From Sacculina carcini (taxonomy: Eukaryota; Arthropoda; Thecostraca; Sacculinidae), in NCBI GenBank assembly GCA_916048095.2, contig OU696584.1, positions 5,994,704 to 6,058,703 of the forward strand: a DNA stretch of 64,000 nucleotides, given 5' to 3'. The notes below the pieces were generated by a model. It made no database searches. It had not been told where the DNA came from and worked only from the letters and a program-made list of their open reading frames with translations. Shown one piece after another: positions 1 through 15,711 of this stretch (position 1 is the stretch's first letter; each line of letters opens with the position of its first letter). Both the position numbers and the translations under genes were made by a program.

Positions 1-166
1 CAAGCAAGTTTGCCTCAATGTTGAAGTGCATACGAATTAGCATGCAACGCAAACACACTTGTCAAGATCAATATTTTGTTGTGGAGTATTCACGCATTTT
101 GCGAGTGGATGTGTTATCTAATCGAGCGGTCAACAAGTATATTCTGTCTTGTTTTCTGCCTGTCAG

Positions 167-3100
167 TGTGGCGGCATTCGCGTGCTGGAGGCGTTGGCCG
201 CTTCTGGGCTGCGTTCGTGTCGGTTTGCACGCGAGGTGAGCGGCATTGGCGCCGTGCTGGCGTGCGATCTGTCGGCGGCGGCCGTGCGCGCCATGTCGCT
301 CAACGTGGCGCACAACCACGTGGCCGATACGGTGCACGTGCATCACGGCGACGCCACGTGCGACACCGTTCTGCTATCTCTCTCGCTCACTCACCACGCT
401 CTCTCTCTCACTCACTCACCACTCTCTCTCTCTCACCACGCTCTCTCTCACTCACCAATCTCTCTCTCACTCACCAATCTCTCTCTCTCACTCACCACTC
501 TCTCTCACTCAGCACTCTCTCTCTCTCTCACCACGCTCTCTCTCACTCACCAATCTCTCTCTCTCACTCACCACTCTCTCTCTCATTCAGCACTTTCTCT
601 CTCTCACCACGCTCTCTCTCACTCACTAATCTCTCTCTCTCACTCACCACTCTCTCTCTCACTCACCAATCTCTCTCTCTCACTCACCAATCTCTCTCTC
701 TATCTCACTCACCACTCTCTCTCTCACCAATCTCTCACTCACTCACCAATCTCTCTCTCTCACTCACCACTCTCTCTCTCACTCACCAATCTCTCTCTCA
801 CTCACCAATCTCTCTCTCTCTCACTCAGCACTCTCTCTCTCTCACCACGCTCTCTCTCACTCACCACTCTCTCTCTCACTCACCACTCTTTCTCTCACCA
901 CTCTTTCTCTCACCACTCTCTCTCTCTCACTCAGCACTTTCTCTCTCTCACCACGCTCTCTCTCACTCACCAATCTCTCACTCACTCACCAATCTCTCTC
1001 TCTCACTCACCAATCTCTCTCACTCACCACTCTCTCTCACTTACCACTCTCTCTCTCACTCACCAATCTCTCTCTCTCTCTCTCTCACTCACCAATCTCT
1101 CTCACTCACCAATCTCTCTCTCACTCACCAATCTCTCTCTCACACTCACCACTCTCTCTCTCACCACTCTCTCTCTCACTCACCACTCTCTCTCTCACCA
1201 CTCTCTCTCTCACTCACCAATCTCTCTCTCTCACTCACCACTCTCTCTCACCACTCTCTCTCACTCAGCACGCTCTCTCTCTCTGTATGTGTCTCTCGTA
1301 CTTTTTGTCCTGCTCTGCTTGTGTGTGTGTGTGGGTGTGTGTGTGTAGGCGCGGTTTTCTTGCGTGTTTGATGTTCTTGTTGTTGGGTTTGTGTGGATTT
1401 GACACGGCTCAATGTTGGCAGTTCAGTTCAGTTAAATTTAGTATGTTTTTGTTTGTTTTCCAGTTTTTCTTCTAGGTTAAATTGCTTCAATAAGCACATG
1501 TTATATTGGAAACCCGTGTTGTGTTTTCGTTTCCAATGGTTCACTTTCTAATCGTCAAATTCTATGTCCTGTTTATATATACCTAAATATTTCAAAATTA
1601 TCGTTAAAGCATCATATTATGTATATTGTTTCAGCACATTTCCTATGTATCCGTCCAGTTCCATGTTTCGTTAGTCCTGTTTTGTTTCAGGCTTAATCTG
1701 GCTTGGCTTTCCTTTTCAATGTACTTGATCTTAGCCTTTTTGTTCGGTAAAAATGCTAGCTCCGCAATTATGGGATCATATTGATTAATGAATTATATTG
1801 ATTTGTTGTTTGTGTGCTTTTCAAGTGTTGCTATTTATGGACGTTTTACGTCGGAGAATATTTGTCTTAAAACGGCTGCTTACACATTTTGCCTACATGT
1901 TTTCTGTTTTTCATTTTGCGAAACATTCACTAATTTTCTGCTCAACAAGCAGAAACATTGATGTTTGTGCCTAGTGAATTTTATATGTATGTTTGCATCT
2001 CTCTATGTATCTATCTGTCTGTGTGTGTGTGTGTCAGTGTGTTGATGCACAGCTTGAAGAAGGATCGCTACGATGTTGTCGACCTGGATCCGTACGGCTC
2101 AGCGGCGCCGTTTTTGGACGCGGCCGTGCAGGCGGTCGCCGACGGTCGGTGATGTGCCGTCGGCGGTTCGAATCTGATCTGTAGCCGGTTTTTCTTTGGT
2201 TGCCATGAAATTATCTCGTAATTGGAGTGTAGTTTATCATGTCGTTTTCTTCTAGTGTTTTTTCAATCTTCTCTAAACGAGTAAGTAAACAGTCATATAG
2301 TTAATCCTTGTATTGTTGATGGACAATTAAAATTAATTGTTTTTTTTATTATTGTCGTAAACAAATGGGTGTTTAGTCTTCCTCACTTTTGTGTTTATAT
2401 ATGTATCTGTGTGTGTGCGCGTGTGTGGGCGTGTTGCAGGTGGTGTGTTGCAGGTGACTTGCACCGACATGGGTGTGTTGTGTGGCGTAGCACCGGCTAC
2501 CTGTCACGCCAAATACGGCGCCACATCGATCAGAAGTGTCTTCTGTCACGAACTGGTGTGTGTCAACTGTATGCCAGTCACATGGTGTTATTATTTTTGC
2601 TGTTATATTAATTATTGTCATAAACCAAAGTTACAAGTGGTGGCACGTGGGAAGTGTGGGCGGAAATTGTATACTGTCACACACACACACTGACACACTC
2701 TCTCACACGCACACACACACACACAAACGCACACTCATACGCACACACATATGGACACACACACGCGTGTCTCTGCAGGCAGAGGGTGTGTGCATTTCCG
2801 TCCCAAATTTATACATCAAAAGTTGGCAAAGTATTAAACTTTATTATATACTCACATAGACGAATCCCTGGAAGAGGCTTTCAGATAGCTTGTGACTCCA
2901 GTGCATTTATTACACCACCTTCCTGGTGCAAAGACGAATGTGACGCTCTTGTGATTGGGGCTCTATAATTAGATTTTTGCTGCTGTCCATCCCAGAACCT
3001 GTCCAGCCTACACTCAAACTGCATCACAGTTTTAGCCACCTTTACCCATTCTGGTAGATCATTCCAAATATTGACAGCCCTATGTGTGAAGGAGAACAGT

Positions 3101-3918
3101 CTGACACATAGACGCGCCCGATTTTTGAAAAGTTTCATATAATTTCCTCTCGTGTTAGAATCATCTCTCATCCTGAACAAGCCTTCTGTACATTCTTTGC
3201 CATATTTCTCATTCAGGATCTTTTAAGTCTCTATCATATCCCCTCTTGTCCTTCTATATACCAGCGTTGGTAGACCTATTGCTATCAACCTTTCTTCATA
3301 TGTCATGAATCAGTTTAGTGGCTCTTCTTTAGACGTTTTCAACAGCCTCTCTATATTCTATATTCTATGCTCTTCACCAAATGTGGGTGCCATACCTGAT
3401 TTGCGTGCTCCAATTGTGGTCTAACTAGAGACGTGAACAATAACTTGAATGTGGCCGGGTTCAAATACACAACAACACTTCTAATTAGTCCAACTATCCT
3501 GTTTGCCTTATTAATTTTTCCGCCATGTGCTCTGAAAATGTCAACTCGTCGTCAATCGTAACGCCAATATCTTTCTCGACTCTCGCCCTCATTATACATT
3601 CATACATCCTGTAGTTTCTATCCTCCACTGTAGTTCTGCCAATTCTCACATACTTACTTTTGTCAGGATGGAACCTCAGTAACCATTTTTCTGACCATTT
3701 TCTCACTTCTTCTAAATTCTCTTGTAGTTTCAAACAGTCTTCAACATTTTCAACCACTCTATATATTTTTGTGTCGTCTGCATAGAGAGCATTATTATAC
3801 TTAGTATTATAGTACTTATTACGCTATAGTATTTCAGCCATAGGCCTGTTTTCGATTCAAAAGTTGTTGGGAGAGTGTTTTTATCTGACGTCTTTCGGTA
3901 CCTGTCACGCGTCATCGC

Positions 3919-4010
<92 letters not shown>

Positions 4011-6375
4011 TTTTATTGTTCCTAAATATCTGGTGTTCTCTGTGTTCGTGAGTCTGTGTGTGGTTTCCTTGTTCTTAAATATTTTTACGGCTTACTTTTT
4101 TTGCTATATGTAACCAAAGTCTTGCGCATTTGAGACATATATTGCGCAGACTCTATGTCAAATGCTAAATTGACCGCAAAACCGGTATTATTGCGTGGCA
4201 GGCGCTGCGCATATTGTTGCAGAGCATTGAGACGACAGCCAACCGATACGGTCGTCATATTGCACCGTTGATCAGCGTCAGTGTGGACTTTTATGTGCGT
4301 GTGTTTGTGCGTGTGATGACGTCACCGGCCACCGTGCGCCTCTCGTGCACGTCAGACAGACACACTGGCACACACGCGCATACATGCATCTCACATTATC
4401 AGAAAGTTTCGGCTTCATATGTAGAGTTTGCAATTAATATCAATGTGGTAAGACTCCCATATTATCAATACTCACTGGCTATTAAGCGATTGGGATCGAC
4501 TGATTTGATATATGTTTTCGGAAAGCTTTTCCTAAGCCCGGCTTCGAACCCAAGGCCTGCTGCACTGTAGTATGTGGTTCTACCACTGCACCACTTTGGC
4601 ACGTTGCGGATGGCGTTTTATCTGTTGATTTTGTTCGATTTCCGGCACATTTGAGCTCGTTGTGTTGTCTTTTACGCACACAGCAAGATATCGCTGGCGT
4701 ATTTGTGCAGTGCGTGTCACACGTGGCGGCTTCACCCGCGTTGTACAGTGCAATGGAACGGCCGTAATCCCAAGTTTTCCCTGCCGACCGGCCTGCCCTC
4801 TGGCGACAAATGTCCGCACTGTCGCTCCACGGTCAAGGTCGGTCATTTCGGTTGTTAATGTCAGTGGTCTTCAAACCGATAGCTGCTTGTATTTATATAA
4901 ATATATATTTATATGTGTGTGGTGATATTTACTATACTAGATACGTCTGTAATAGCTGACCCGTCACTATATCATACTGTGCACTTGTGTTTGAGTGTTC
5001 AGCTAGAAGAGGTGTGTTTTGTTGAGGTTGTTTGGTGCATTAGTGTATTATGTGGCCTAATATATCGATTCTTGTTTACTCATGGCTTTGTGTGTTTTTC
5101 CAGACTCGTTGTTTCTGTATTGTTCTAAATGTTGAACGAAGCCTGAGCCAAGACTTCTGTTGAATCATATCAATATGTATATATATTTGGTCAATCCTAG
5201 GATCACCAGTTTATGTTTCAATTTGTGTGTCCTCTTTTGCTATTTTCCATGGATTGTTTTGCCATAAATTTCTGCTTTTGTTCGTGTTTTATTTTAATTC
5301 CTATAAATGTAAATTTCATGAAAATGTCAAAGCTCTACCGGTTCAAAAAGTTGTGATTGTATCTTCACTTAATTGGTTTTTACTATAATTGGTTTTTACT
5401 TTATCATAAGTTTTGTCTGTTGTTCTAACAATACTGAGAGTTAGCAAACGCTTCTGTTGTTGGCATTTTTGAGCAAGTTCTCTCACGATTTCAAACTCCA
5501 TCCGGCTACACAACAAAATCATCTGACAATCTGACGAAATAAATAAATACGAATACTAAATACTTTATAAATACGAATGTGTTCAGCTGGCGTTTCCTGT
5601 AGGAATGTATATGTCGTATATATGTGTGTGTATATATGTGTGTGTGTGTAAACGCTTTATGCAGGTGTGCGGGCCAATTTGGAGTGAGGCCATGCATAAT
5701 GCGACGTTTGTGAGGCAAATCCTGGCTCGTCTGCCCAGCATGCATCTGGGCACCAGTAGACGAATAGAAGGAGTGCTTTCTGTTGTGAGTCTCGTGGTGC
5801 CTTGTTATTCAATGTGTTTGTGTGTTTGTATGTGTATGGATAATACAAACCAAGCTAAAATCACCATTCAAAGCAGAAACTAGCATTTCAACCATGCCAA
5901 CTGTATGTGTATGTGTGTGGGTGGTGTGTTGTCAGATTGAGGAAGAGCTGCCAGATGTTCCGTTGTTTTATGAAATCGCCAAAATGGCCAACGTGTTACG
6001 TATGCAAAACCCTCCATTAAACATGATCAGGTAATGTTGTGATTTTTGTAATGTTTTGTATGTTACGGATTTTTTCGTTGAAATTTATCACATATGTTGT
6101 GATAAATGTATCATATATGACAATATAACAGCACACCACTGAATAGCCACAGCGGGGCAGGCATATATGACTGTATTCATCGCATCGCAGGTCAGCGCTG
6201 TTGAACGATGGACACCGCGTGTCTAGCGTGCACTGCAGTGCGACTGCGATGAAGACCGACGCTCCGGCGGCGCGCCTGTGGAACGTGCTACGTGCCTGGG
6301 AGCGCTTCCATCCTGTGCGTCGCGACAGACTGGCCGAGGTACAGCTCCGACTAACAGCGCATACGCACGCTCTGT

Positions 6376-6448
<73 letters not shown>

Positions 6449-9400
6449 TGTGTGTGTGTGTGTTGTGTGTGTGTGTGTGTGTGTGTGTTGTGTGTGTGTG
6501 TCCACATCGCTGAATCCAAATGCGATGTTTTCACATTTGTATGACTTGTTTTGTATTCAAGACTATTCATTGAATGTAGAATAAGTTAAATTACATTCAT
6601 AAAATTATCTCAATGACTGATAAATAGATTGATTATGTCGAAAATAGGCAAAATGTTTTGAATGAGGATGTTTATGTGTGATTAGTTCACTTGGATTAAA
6701 TCCAAATGCGAATGGTATAGACATTTTCATTTTAAACCATTTTAAACAAAAGGTCTTGCAGTAGAAAATTCCTAGTGTAAATAGTCTATTTATGTTATCA
6801 GTCTGGAGTGTTCGCTCCTGTACTGGAGCGTATATGGAAGCTAAGTGTTTGTGTTGGTGGTGTGTTGTCGCGCTGTCAGAACTCGGCTGGGGCTGTGCTG
6901 TTGGCGACTGAGGCGCCATCTGACGTCGATTTCACGCATCACAAAGATGCCAATCCTGTGTCGCGTCAGAAACACGTTAGTGATTGATCTGGTGTTTGTT
7001 AGTGATTGATCTGGTGGTTCTTAGTGATTGATCCGGTGTTTGTTAGTGATTGATCCGGTGTTTGTTAGTGATTGATTCGCTGTTTGTTAGTGATTGATCT
7101 GGTGTTTGTTAGTGATTGATCTGGTGTTTGTTAGTGATTGATCTGGTGTTCGTTAGTGATTGATCCGCTGTTTGTTAATGATTGATCTGGTGTTTGTTAG
7201 TGATTGAGCCGGTGTTTGTTAGTGATTGATCTGGTGTTTGTTAGTGATTGATCTGGTGTTTGTTAGTGATTGATCCGGTGTTTGTTAGTGATTGATCTGG
7301 TGTTTGTTAGTGATTGATCCGGTGTTTGTTAGTGATTGATCTGGTGTTTGTTCTGGTGTTTGTTAGTGATTGATCTGGTGTTTGTTAGTGATTGATTCGA
7401 TGTTTGTTAGTGATTGATCTGGTGTTTGTTAGTGATTGATCTGGTGTTTGTCAGTGATTGATCTGGTGTTTGTAAGCGATTGATGTGATGTTTGTTAGTG
7501 ATTGATCTGGTGTTTGTTAGTGATTGATCCGGTGTTTGTTAGTGATTGATCTGGTGTTTGTTAGTGATTGATCTGGTGTTTGTTAGTGATTGATCTGGTG
7601 TTTGTTAGTGATTGATCTGGTGTTTGTTAGTGATTGATCTGGTGTTTGTTAGTGATTGATCCGGTGTTTGTTAGTGATTGATCTAGTGTTTGTTAGTGAT
7701 TGATCTGGTGTTTGTTAGTGATTGATCCGGTGTTTGTTAGTGATTGATCTAGTGTTTGTTAGTGATTGATCTGGTGTTTGTTAGTGATTGATCTAGTGTT
7801 TGTTAGTGATTGATCTGGTGTTTGTTAGTGATTGATCCGGTGTTTGTTAGTGATTGATCTGGTGTTTGTTAGTGATTGATCTGGTGTTTGTTAGTGATTG
7901 ATGTGGTGTTTGTTAGTGATTGATCTGGTGTTTGTTAGTGATTGATCTGGTGTTTGTTAGTGATTGATCCGGTATTTGTTAGTGATTGATCTGGTGTTTG
8001 TTAGTGATTGATCTGGTGTTTGTTAGTGATTGATCTGGTGTTTGTTAGTGATTGATCTGGTGTTTGTTAGTGATTGATCCGGTGTTTGTTAGTGATTGAT
8101 CTGGTGTTTGTTAGTGATTGATGTGGTGTTTGTTAGTGATTGATCTGGTGTATGTTAGTGATTGATCCGGTGTTTGTTAGTGATTGATCCGGTGTTTGTT
8201 AGTGATTGATGTGGTGTTTGTTAGTGATTGATCCGGTGTTTGCTAGTGATTGATCTGGTGTTTGTTAGTGATTGATCTGGTGTTTGTTAGTGATTGATCC
8301 GGTGTTTGTTAGTGATTGATCCGGTGTTTGTTAGTGATTGATCTGGTGTTTGTTAGTGATTGATCTGGTGTTTGTTAGTGATTGATCCGGTGTTTGTTAG
8401 TGATTGATCTGGTGTTTGTTAGTGATTGATCCGGTGTTTGTTAGTGATTGATCTGGTGTTTGTTAGTGATTGATCTGGTGTTTGTTAGTGATTGATCTGG
8501 TGTTTGTTAGTGATTGATCCGGTGTTTGTTAGTGATTGATCTGGTGTTTGTTAGTGATTGATCTGGTGTTTGTTAGTGATTGATCTGGTGTTTGTTAGTG
8601 ATTGATCTGGTGTTTGTTAGTGATTGATCCGGTGTTTGTTAGTGATTGATCTGGTGTTTGTTAGTGATTGATCTGGTGTTTGTTAGTGATTGATCCGGTG
8701 TTTGTTAGTGATTGATCCGGTGTTTGTTAGTGATTGATCCGGTGTTTGCTAGTGATTGATCTGGTGTTTGCTAGTGATTGATCTGGTGTTTGTTAGTGAT
8801 TGATCTGGTGTTTGTTAGTGATTGATCTGGTGTTTGTTAGTGATTGATCTGGTGTTTGTTAGTGATTGATCTGGTGTTTGTTAGTGATTGATCTGGTGTT
8901 TGTTAGTGATTGATCCGGTGTTTGTTAGTGATTGATCTGGTGTTTGTTAGTGATTGATCTGGTGTTTGTTAATGATTGATCTGGTGTTTGTTAGTGATTG
9001 ATATGGTGTTTGTAAGTGATTGATGTGGTGTTTGTTAGTGATTGATCTGGTGTTTGTTAGTGATTGATCTGGTGTTTTTGAGTGATTGATCTGGTGTTTG
9101 TTAGTGATTGATCTGGTGTTTGTTAGTGATTGATCTGGTGTTTGTCAGTGATTGATCTGGTGTTTGTTAGTGATTGATGTGGTGTTTGTTAGTGATTGAT
9201 CCGGTGTTTGTTAGTGATTGATGTGGTGTTTGTTAGTGATTGATCCGGTGTTTGTTAGTGATTGATCTGGTGTTTGTTAGTGATTGATCTGGTGTTTGTT
9301 AGTGATTGATCTGGTGTTTGTTAGTGATTGATCTGGTGTTTGTTAGTGATTGATATGGTGTTTGTTAGTGATTGATCTGGTGTTTGTTAGTGATTGATAT

Positions 9401-11126
9401 GGTGTTTGTTAGTGATTGATCCGGTGTTTGTTAGTGATTGATGTGGTGTTTGTTAGTGATTGATCCGGTGTTTGTTAGTGATTGATCTGGTGTTTGTTAG
9501 TGATTGATCTGGTGTTCGTTAGTGATTGATATGGTGTTTGTTAGTGATTGATGTGGTGTTTGTTAGTGATTGATCCGGTGTTTGTTAGTGATTGATCTGG
9601 TGTTTGTTAGTGATTGATCTGGTGTTTGTTAGTGATTGATCTGGTGTTTGTTAATGATTGATCTGGTGTTTGTTATTGATTGATCTGGTGTTTGTTAGTG
9701 ATTGATCTGGTGTGTGTTGTCTCAGTTCGCTTGCAGCATGTCCATTTTTTGGAGGAAAAACAATAACTTTTTATTTAGAAAACGATGTCAATTAATATGT
9801 TTATGAGTAACCGTTAATTTGTGGCTGTTAGGTGGCCACGTAATAGACGTGTTAACAACGTGAGTGCATTGGACCGACTGTATTTGACACAAGAGGACGA
9901 AACGAACGGGTCACCCATACAGACAAACATGCGAACATACAATTGGTCAAACATACAGACACAATGACGGTCAAACACAACACGACATACAGACATACAC
10001 ATAGCTGCACAAGCACACTAAGCTGTCGCTGTTTGCGTATGGTGGCGCGAGGATCGGATACACGTGGCACGCCACAAATTCATATATGAACACTATATTT
10101 AATTATTTTTCATAAAAATTATACGGTTTTTCATAGTTTTCTTTCCAGTTCGGTTATTCCGGTTGGTTTGTTGTTATTAGAGCTCGCGCAATTAATTCTA
10201 GTGTACTTTACGCTGATGCCGACTTTATTTTGCTTATTTACTGTTTATTCTTCCTCGTTTTTACGTCCAATTAAGCCAATTTCTGGCTGGTTCAATCAAG
10301 CTCGAAGTGAACACATATTCACCGTTTGACAGTTTTTCACTGTCATAATCTGTTTATTTCATATTTTTACTTATACATTTGAGAATGTCATATTTGAAAT
10401 AGTTCATTTAGTTGTTTATACAGATGACTTAACTGGGTGTGTGACGATGGTTGTGTTTTCGGCGCAGCTGTGTCGTTTTCAGCCGAACCCCGAGCCCAAC
10501 TGGGGGCCGAAATCACGGGGCAAAACCAGGTGAGCTGAAGCCTTGTGACGCTTGGGCAAACGGAAGCGGGGTTGAATATACTAGAGTGAAAAGTTGTATC
10601 AACAAACTGATTGGCCGGGGTTTCGTCTAAATATTGGTTGCCGTGGTCTTCTAAATATTCTATGGGAATGTACTTTATAACAGTCATATTGGGAATATAT
10701 TTCTTTGTATTTTTGAAACTATAATTCAACATTGTACGTATTAACAATTTAATTTTTTGAAAATTACTATAAATCATTTAGTATAAATGATTATTAATCA
10801 TTGTTTGATATTTAGCAAGTTCTACCGGGGGTTCATCGAAATTAACGCAGAGATTGCGCGTTGGTGAGTGAACCATTGTGATTGTTTGTGTATGCCTGTT
10901 TGTGTATAGCATACACCACAACAATTTGACTGAGAAACGGGCGCGCAATCAGGGCCGACGGACGCAGCTCAAGAAAAGCAACCACAGTTGTGTCGGTCAG
11001 TTGTCAGAGAGTCATCAACCAACAGAGGGCGCTGCGGTCGATGTTTCCACAAAGGACTCACAAATGTCGCCCCACGAGAAACGACCCCGAATCACTGAGC
11101 AACATTCGCCTAGCTCAATGTCCTGA
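167..11126 (+). CDS. TRMT1: tRNA (guanine(26)-N2)-dimethyltransferase, 5'-partial (TRMT1 family)
   Basis: TRMT1 uses S-adenosylmethionine to dimethylate G26 of tRNAs. Exons seen: 167-357, 2038-2144, 2440-2555, 4202-4350, 4684-4837, 5665-5784, 5936-6030, 6191-6338, 6880-6975, 10468-10529, 10816-10863, 10910-11126 (stop). All phases join, giving 500 codons; the N-terminus lies left of the window. Family landmarks in order: [15 protein letters not shown] (AdoMet motif I), [39 protein letters not shown], zinc-type cysteines in [10 protein letters not shown] and [58 protein letters not shown]. The last exon encodes a basic tail. The donor at 4350 is ambiguous (4344 also keeps phase). Several donors are weak (GTGCGA, GTCGGT, GTCAGA). 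Introns hold a LINE piece, a SINE head and three large tandem repeats. It converges on RPS15A, 460 bp away. Confidence 0.93.
378..1284 (+). repeat. CT/CACTCACC compound minisatellite in TRMT1 intron
   Basis: About 900 bp of CTCTCTCT blocks alternating with CACTCACC(A/G) blocks, in irregular higher-order units of roughly 20-30 bp. It begins about 20 bp after the splice donor at 358. All frames stay open through it, giving Ser/Leu/His-rich pseudo-proteins that are not genes. The rest of the intron (1285-2037) is AT-rich with no feature except TG runs near 1320-1346 and before the acceptor. Confidence 0.95.
2676..2770 (+). repeat. CA-rich simple repeat
   Basis: Imperfect (CA)n with interspersed CTCTC and ACGC variants, in the TRMT1 intron 2556-4201. 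Confidence 0.85.
2881..3800 (-). mobile_element. LINE fragment, reverse transcriptase end (CR1/jockey-like)
   Basis: A non-LTR retrotransposon remnant lying antisense in a TRMT1 intron. Reading the minus strand, the RT palm motif [10 protein letters not shown] occurs near 3790-3770, followed by a thumb-like stretch (3757-3494, with [18 protein letters not shown]). After frame breaks comes the usual C-terminal end with the motif [14 protein letters not shown] (3180-2881). Stop codons and frameshifts between 3494 and 3180 show that it is dead. The 5' part (endonuclease, fingers) is missing. Exact clade is uncertain without alignment. Confidence 0.82.
3920..4007 (+). repeat. (TG)44 microsatellite
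   Basis: Uninterrupted TG dinucleotide run of 88 bp, about 190 bp before the TRMT1 acceptor at 4202. Confidence 0.98.
4533..4602 (-). mobile_element. tRNA-derived SINE head
   Basis: The minus strand carries an A-box-like TGGTGCAGTGGTAGAACC followed about 28 bp later by a B-box-like GGGTTCGAAGCC. This is the internal RNA polymerase III promoter pair of a tRNA-derived SINE. No cloverleaf with a usable anticodon arm is evident, so it is not called as a tRNA gene. It lies in TRMT1 intron 4351-4683. Confidence 0.6.
6378..6500 (+). repeat. (CT)n(TG)n compound microsatellite
   Basis: A run of CT changes into TG with TTG interruptions. It starts about 40 bp after the TRMT1 donor at 6339. Confidence 0.96.
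6976..9715 (+). repeat. 22-bp minisatellite, about 124 copies, starting at a splice donor
   Basis: The unit is GTTAGTGATTGATCTGGTGT plus TT (22 bp), repeated head to tail for about 2.74 kb. Most variation is at two bases (GATCTGG, GATCCGG, GATGTGG, GATATGG). The first base of the first unit is the first base of the TRMT1 intron: exon 6880-6975 ends in CAC and the donor is GTTAGT. Every unit therefore carries a copy of the 5' splice-site hexamer. The array occupies nearly the whole first 80% of the intron. The remaining part (9716-10467) is AT-rich and unremarkable. Confidence 0.97.
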
Positions 11127-11586
11127 CTCAATAAGGACTCGCTCGCTCGCTAACTCGCCAGTTACACTGGCTAATTGTGTGGCGTCGGTGGTTTCCAACC
11201 AGAAATGTTGTCTACCGCAGTGGGGCCGAGGGCAGTTGGCGGAGCACAATACACGTTCACAAGACTCCACCAACTCACTTCCACGTTCGATTACTCTATA
11301 GAAACGTCGACCGTTGACTTGCCCGACTCATACATGCAGATTGCTAACACTAAATCGCCCAGTACTGCTTCAGGCTCGAATTATATTTAATTCAAAATCA
11401 GGCTTCACAAATTGACTGATGCAACCAATTTTTACTTGAAAATAGTATCTTCAATCCACAGCAGTCCGATAGTGGTTTGTACAAAATGTCAGCTCTTACA
11501 TGAGACGGGTCAAAAACTGCCAATGTGTGTATTGTACGGCACCGATTGTAGCACACACAAGCACACACACCAACAGCCCAACACTA
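11127..11586. other. convergent intergenic gap TRMT1 / RPS15A
   Basis: This 460-bp stretch holds both 3' untranslated regions. I see no further gene; any poly(A) signals would lie here. Confidence 0.6.
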
Positions 11587-13569
<1,983 letters not shown>

Positions 13570-13597
13570 TCACACTACACACATACACAAACAATCA

Positions 13598-13670
13598 GTT
13601 CAGTTCAGTTCAGTGTATTTGTTATAGCGCCTGTCATACACGGGCGCGCAGCAGCTACACAGTATGAGCA
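13598..13670 (-). mobile_element. possible retroelement 3' tail
   Basis: The minus strand reads GGCGCTATAACAAATACACT followed by repeated TGAAC. This resembles the GGCGCTATA-plus-short-tandem tail of the LINE at 57.2 kb in this window. The body is not identifiable. Low confidence. Confidence 0.35.
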
Positions 13671-15711
13671 AGCGGAAAAAGCCAAAACAGTTATTTACGG
13701 AAACGATATGAACATATGAATGAATAGATATTACAAAATTTAAGTAACGCAATGAACACATTGAAGAGTGATTGATGAACACAATGATGAGTGAGCGATA
13801 TGTACTGTGAATAACACAATACAATAAACATAATTAGACTAAAACATAGATGAACACAAGCATACATGCATTCGCACCCACACACATCAGAGGCAAAAGG
13901 AGTCAAGGATTGAGTCAATGGATCAAAAGAAAATTCGAAAAGATGTTTACGTAGAGAAGAGGTAAAAGATCGATACGTGAGCGAGGAGGTGATATGAGAA
14001 AGAAACGAGTTATATAATCGAGAACCGTAGAGTGAGAACGATTTAAAAGACCAGGCAGATTCATCGAGGGCGCGAGGACAGCATAGAAATGTATTATCAT
14101 ATTATCTTCACTACACGCCTAACAACATGCACTACTACAATCCGCGAAAGTGATTTCATGTTATAACACATGAAAATTAACCCGCCAAGAAACCTGGCAA
14201 AATCCAAAAATAATTTCACAGAAGTTAATGAACAGCACACCCGCCGCACAGCCCTGCACAACTCAGTGGAAAACACAATTTGGTCCATACATAAACACAA
14301 TATTTAACAAAAGCATCAGAATAACTACACGGACACAAACAACAGCAAACACAAAACAAAATACACCTACAAACAAACCGATGTTTAGAAGGAACAAGCG
14401 TGGTCGTCATAGACAACACCGGTGAATTATTTTCTAAATTTTGAGTTGATCAAAAGAGATATATTTAGGTTCGAAAAATATTATATTTGTTAAACCGAAT
14501 ACTGCAAACTTCCGAAAAAATATTTTTATAACAGGTATGTATTACAAGCAGAACCGACGCAGACGCTACAATACAGACTTTGAATGACCCTTGGATTTGG
14601 ATTTGTATCCGTTTGATCTCGGTATTTTTTGTTTGAAACTATTTTGTGATGTGTTCTTAATTGGGTTTCAATTAAGCTAGGTTTGATGCAAATAATGGAT
14701 GTATGTAAAATTTCCAACGATCGTCTGCTCTGCGTTGGGAAAGAGTGATCTGGTTATTGAGGCTTATTTGTTTTTTATTAAATTAATGTATATGGTCGCT
14801 CGGAGTAAAGTGATCTATGTGGTCGTTATGCGTGTATATGGACGCTTGGAGAACTTTTAACGTAATATGCATTGATCGATAATTCCACTTGTGGAGTATT
14901 TGCACGAAGTATTGTAGTTACTGGTCCTGTTTTTCATCAGAAAATACCTAATGCTTAATGCTTAATCCGAAAAATGCTTCAGAAATATGACGTACATATA
15001 TAGTATAAGAACTGGTCAATCTTATGCAAAACACCACAAGCGTTGACGAATGCAGCTAGAACAATCCACCATTACTAATGTAAACGAAAACAAAAACTAA
15101 AATATATTACAGACATGCGCGCGTGGGCATCACTGCCCCACGCGCACCTACAAGACGTCACAACCCTACCACACGTCGAGCAAGACTCCCAACACACTCA
15201 CACCGTCACACACGGGAGCACACACGGACACACACACGCGCGCAGGCCTCACGTCCACCGCAACAACCAATCAGCGGCGAACCGGTGACAAGCACACACG
15301 CACACACACCGACACAACTAGACACACACGATCACACACTCTCGCACGCAATATACAATTCAACTATACACGATCATACATAGACACACTAACACGTTCA
15401 CGCACTCACAATCTCTCACACACTCTCTCTCTCTCTCTCACTGCAAACGATCACACCACACCAACACCAAATATGATTCAAAAGACAAGTACGACTCGCA
15501 CAATTCATCAATAAGAAACAAACTGCATTCAACCAGCCAAACTGACTCACATCAATGTAGCACGAACATCACACCAACAATACTACGCATTGTAATATGA
15601 AAATGCAAACACCCTTCTCTCGCTCACGCTGCCATTTCTCGAAGAACAATCAAATCATCATAATTATGCAACAAAAAACGCAGAGAAGCATTCGTCTGCG
15701 GCGTTTAATCC
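13671..15711. other. intergenic region between divergent RPS15A and CDIN1
   Basis: No convincing gene. It contains CA-rich simple sequence (about 15180-15330), a short CT run (15423-15440) and AT-rich unique sequence. It should include the RPS15A promoter (left) and the CDIN1 promoter (right); no specific motif could be assigned. Confidence 0.5.

Noticed and set aside
76..1371. Long Ser/Leu/His-rich open frames (up to 431 codons)
   Set aside because: They are translations of the CT/CACTCACC minisatellite in several frames at once and span a TRMT1 exon-intron boundary.
6976..9715. CRISPR-like repeat array
   Set aside because: Units are contiguous 22-bp tandem copies without spacers, in a eukaryotic intron.
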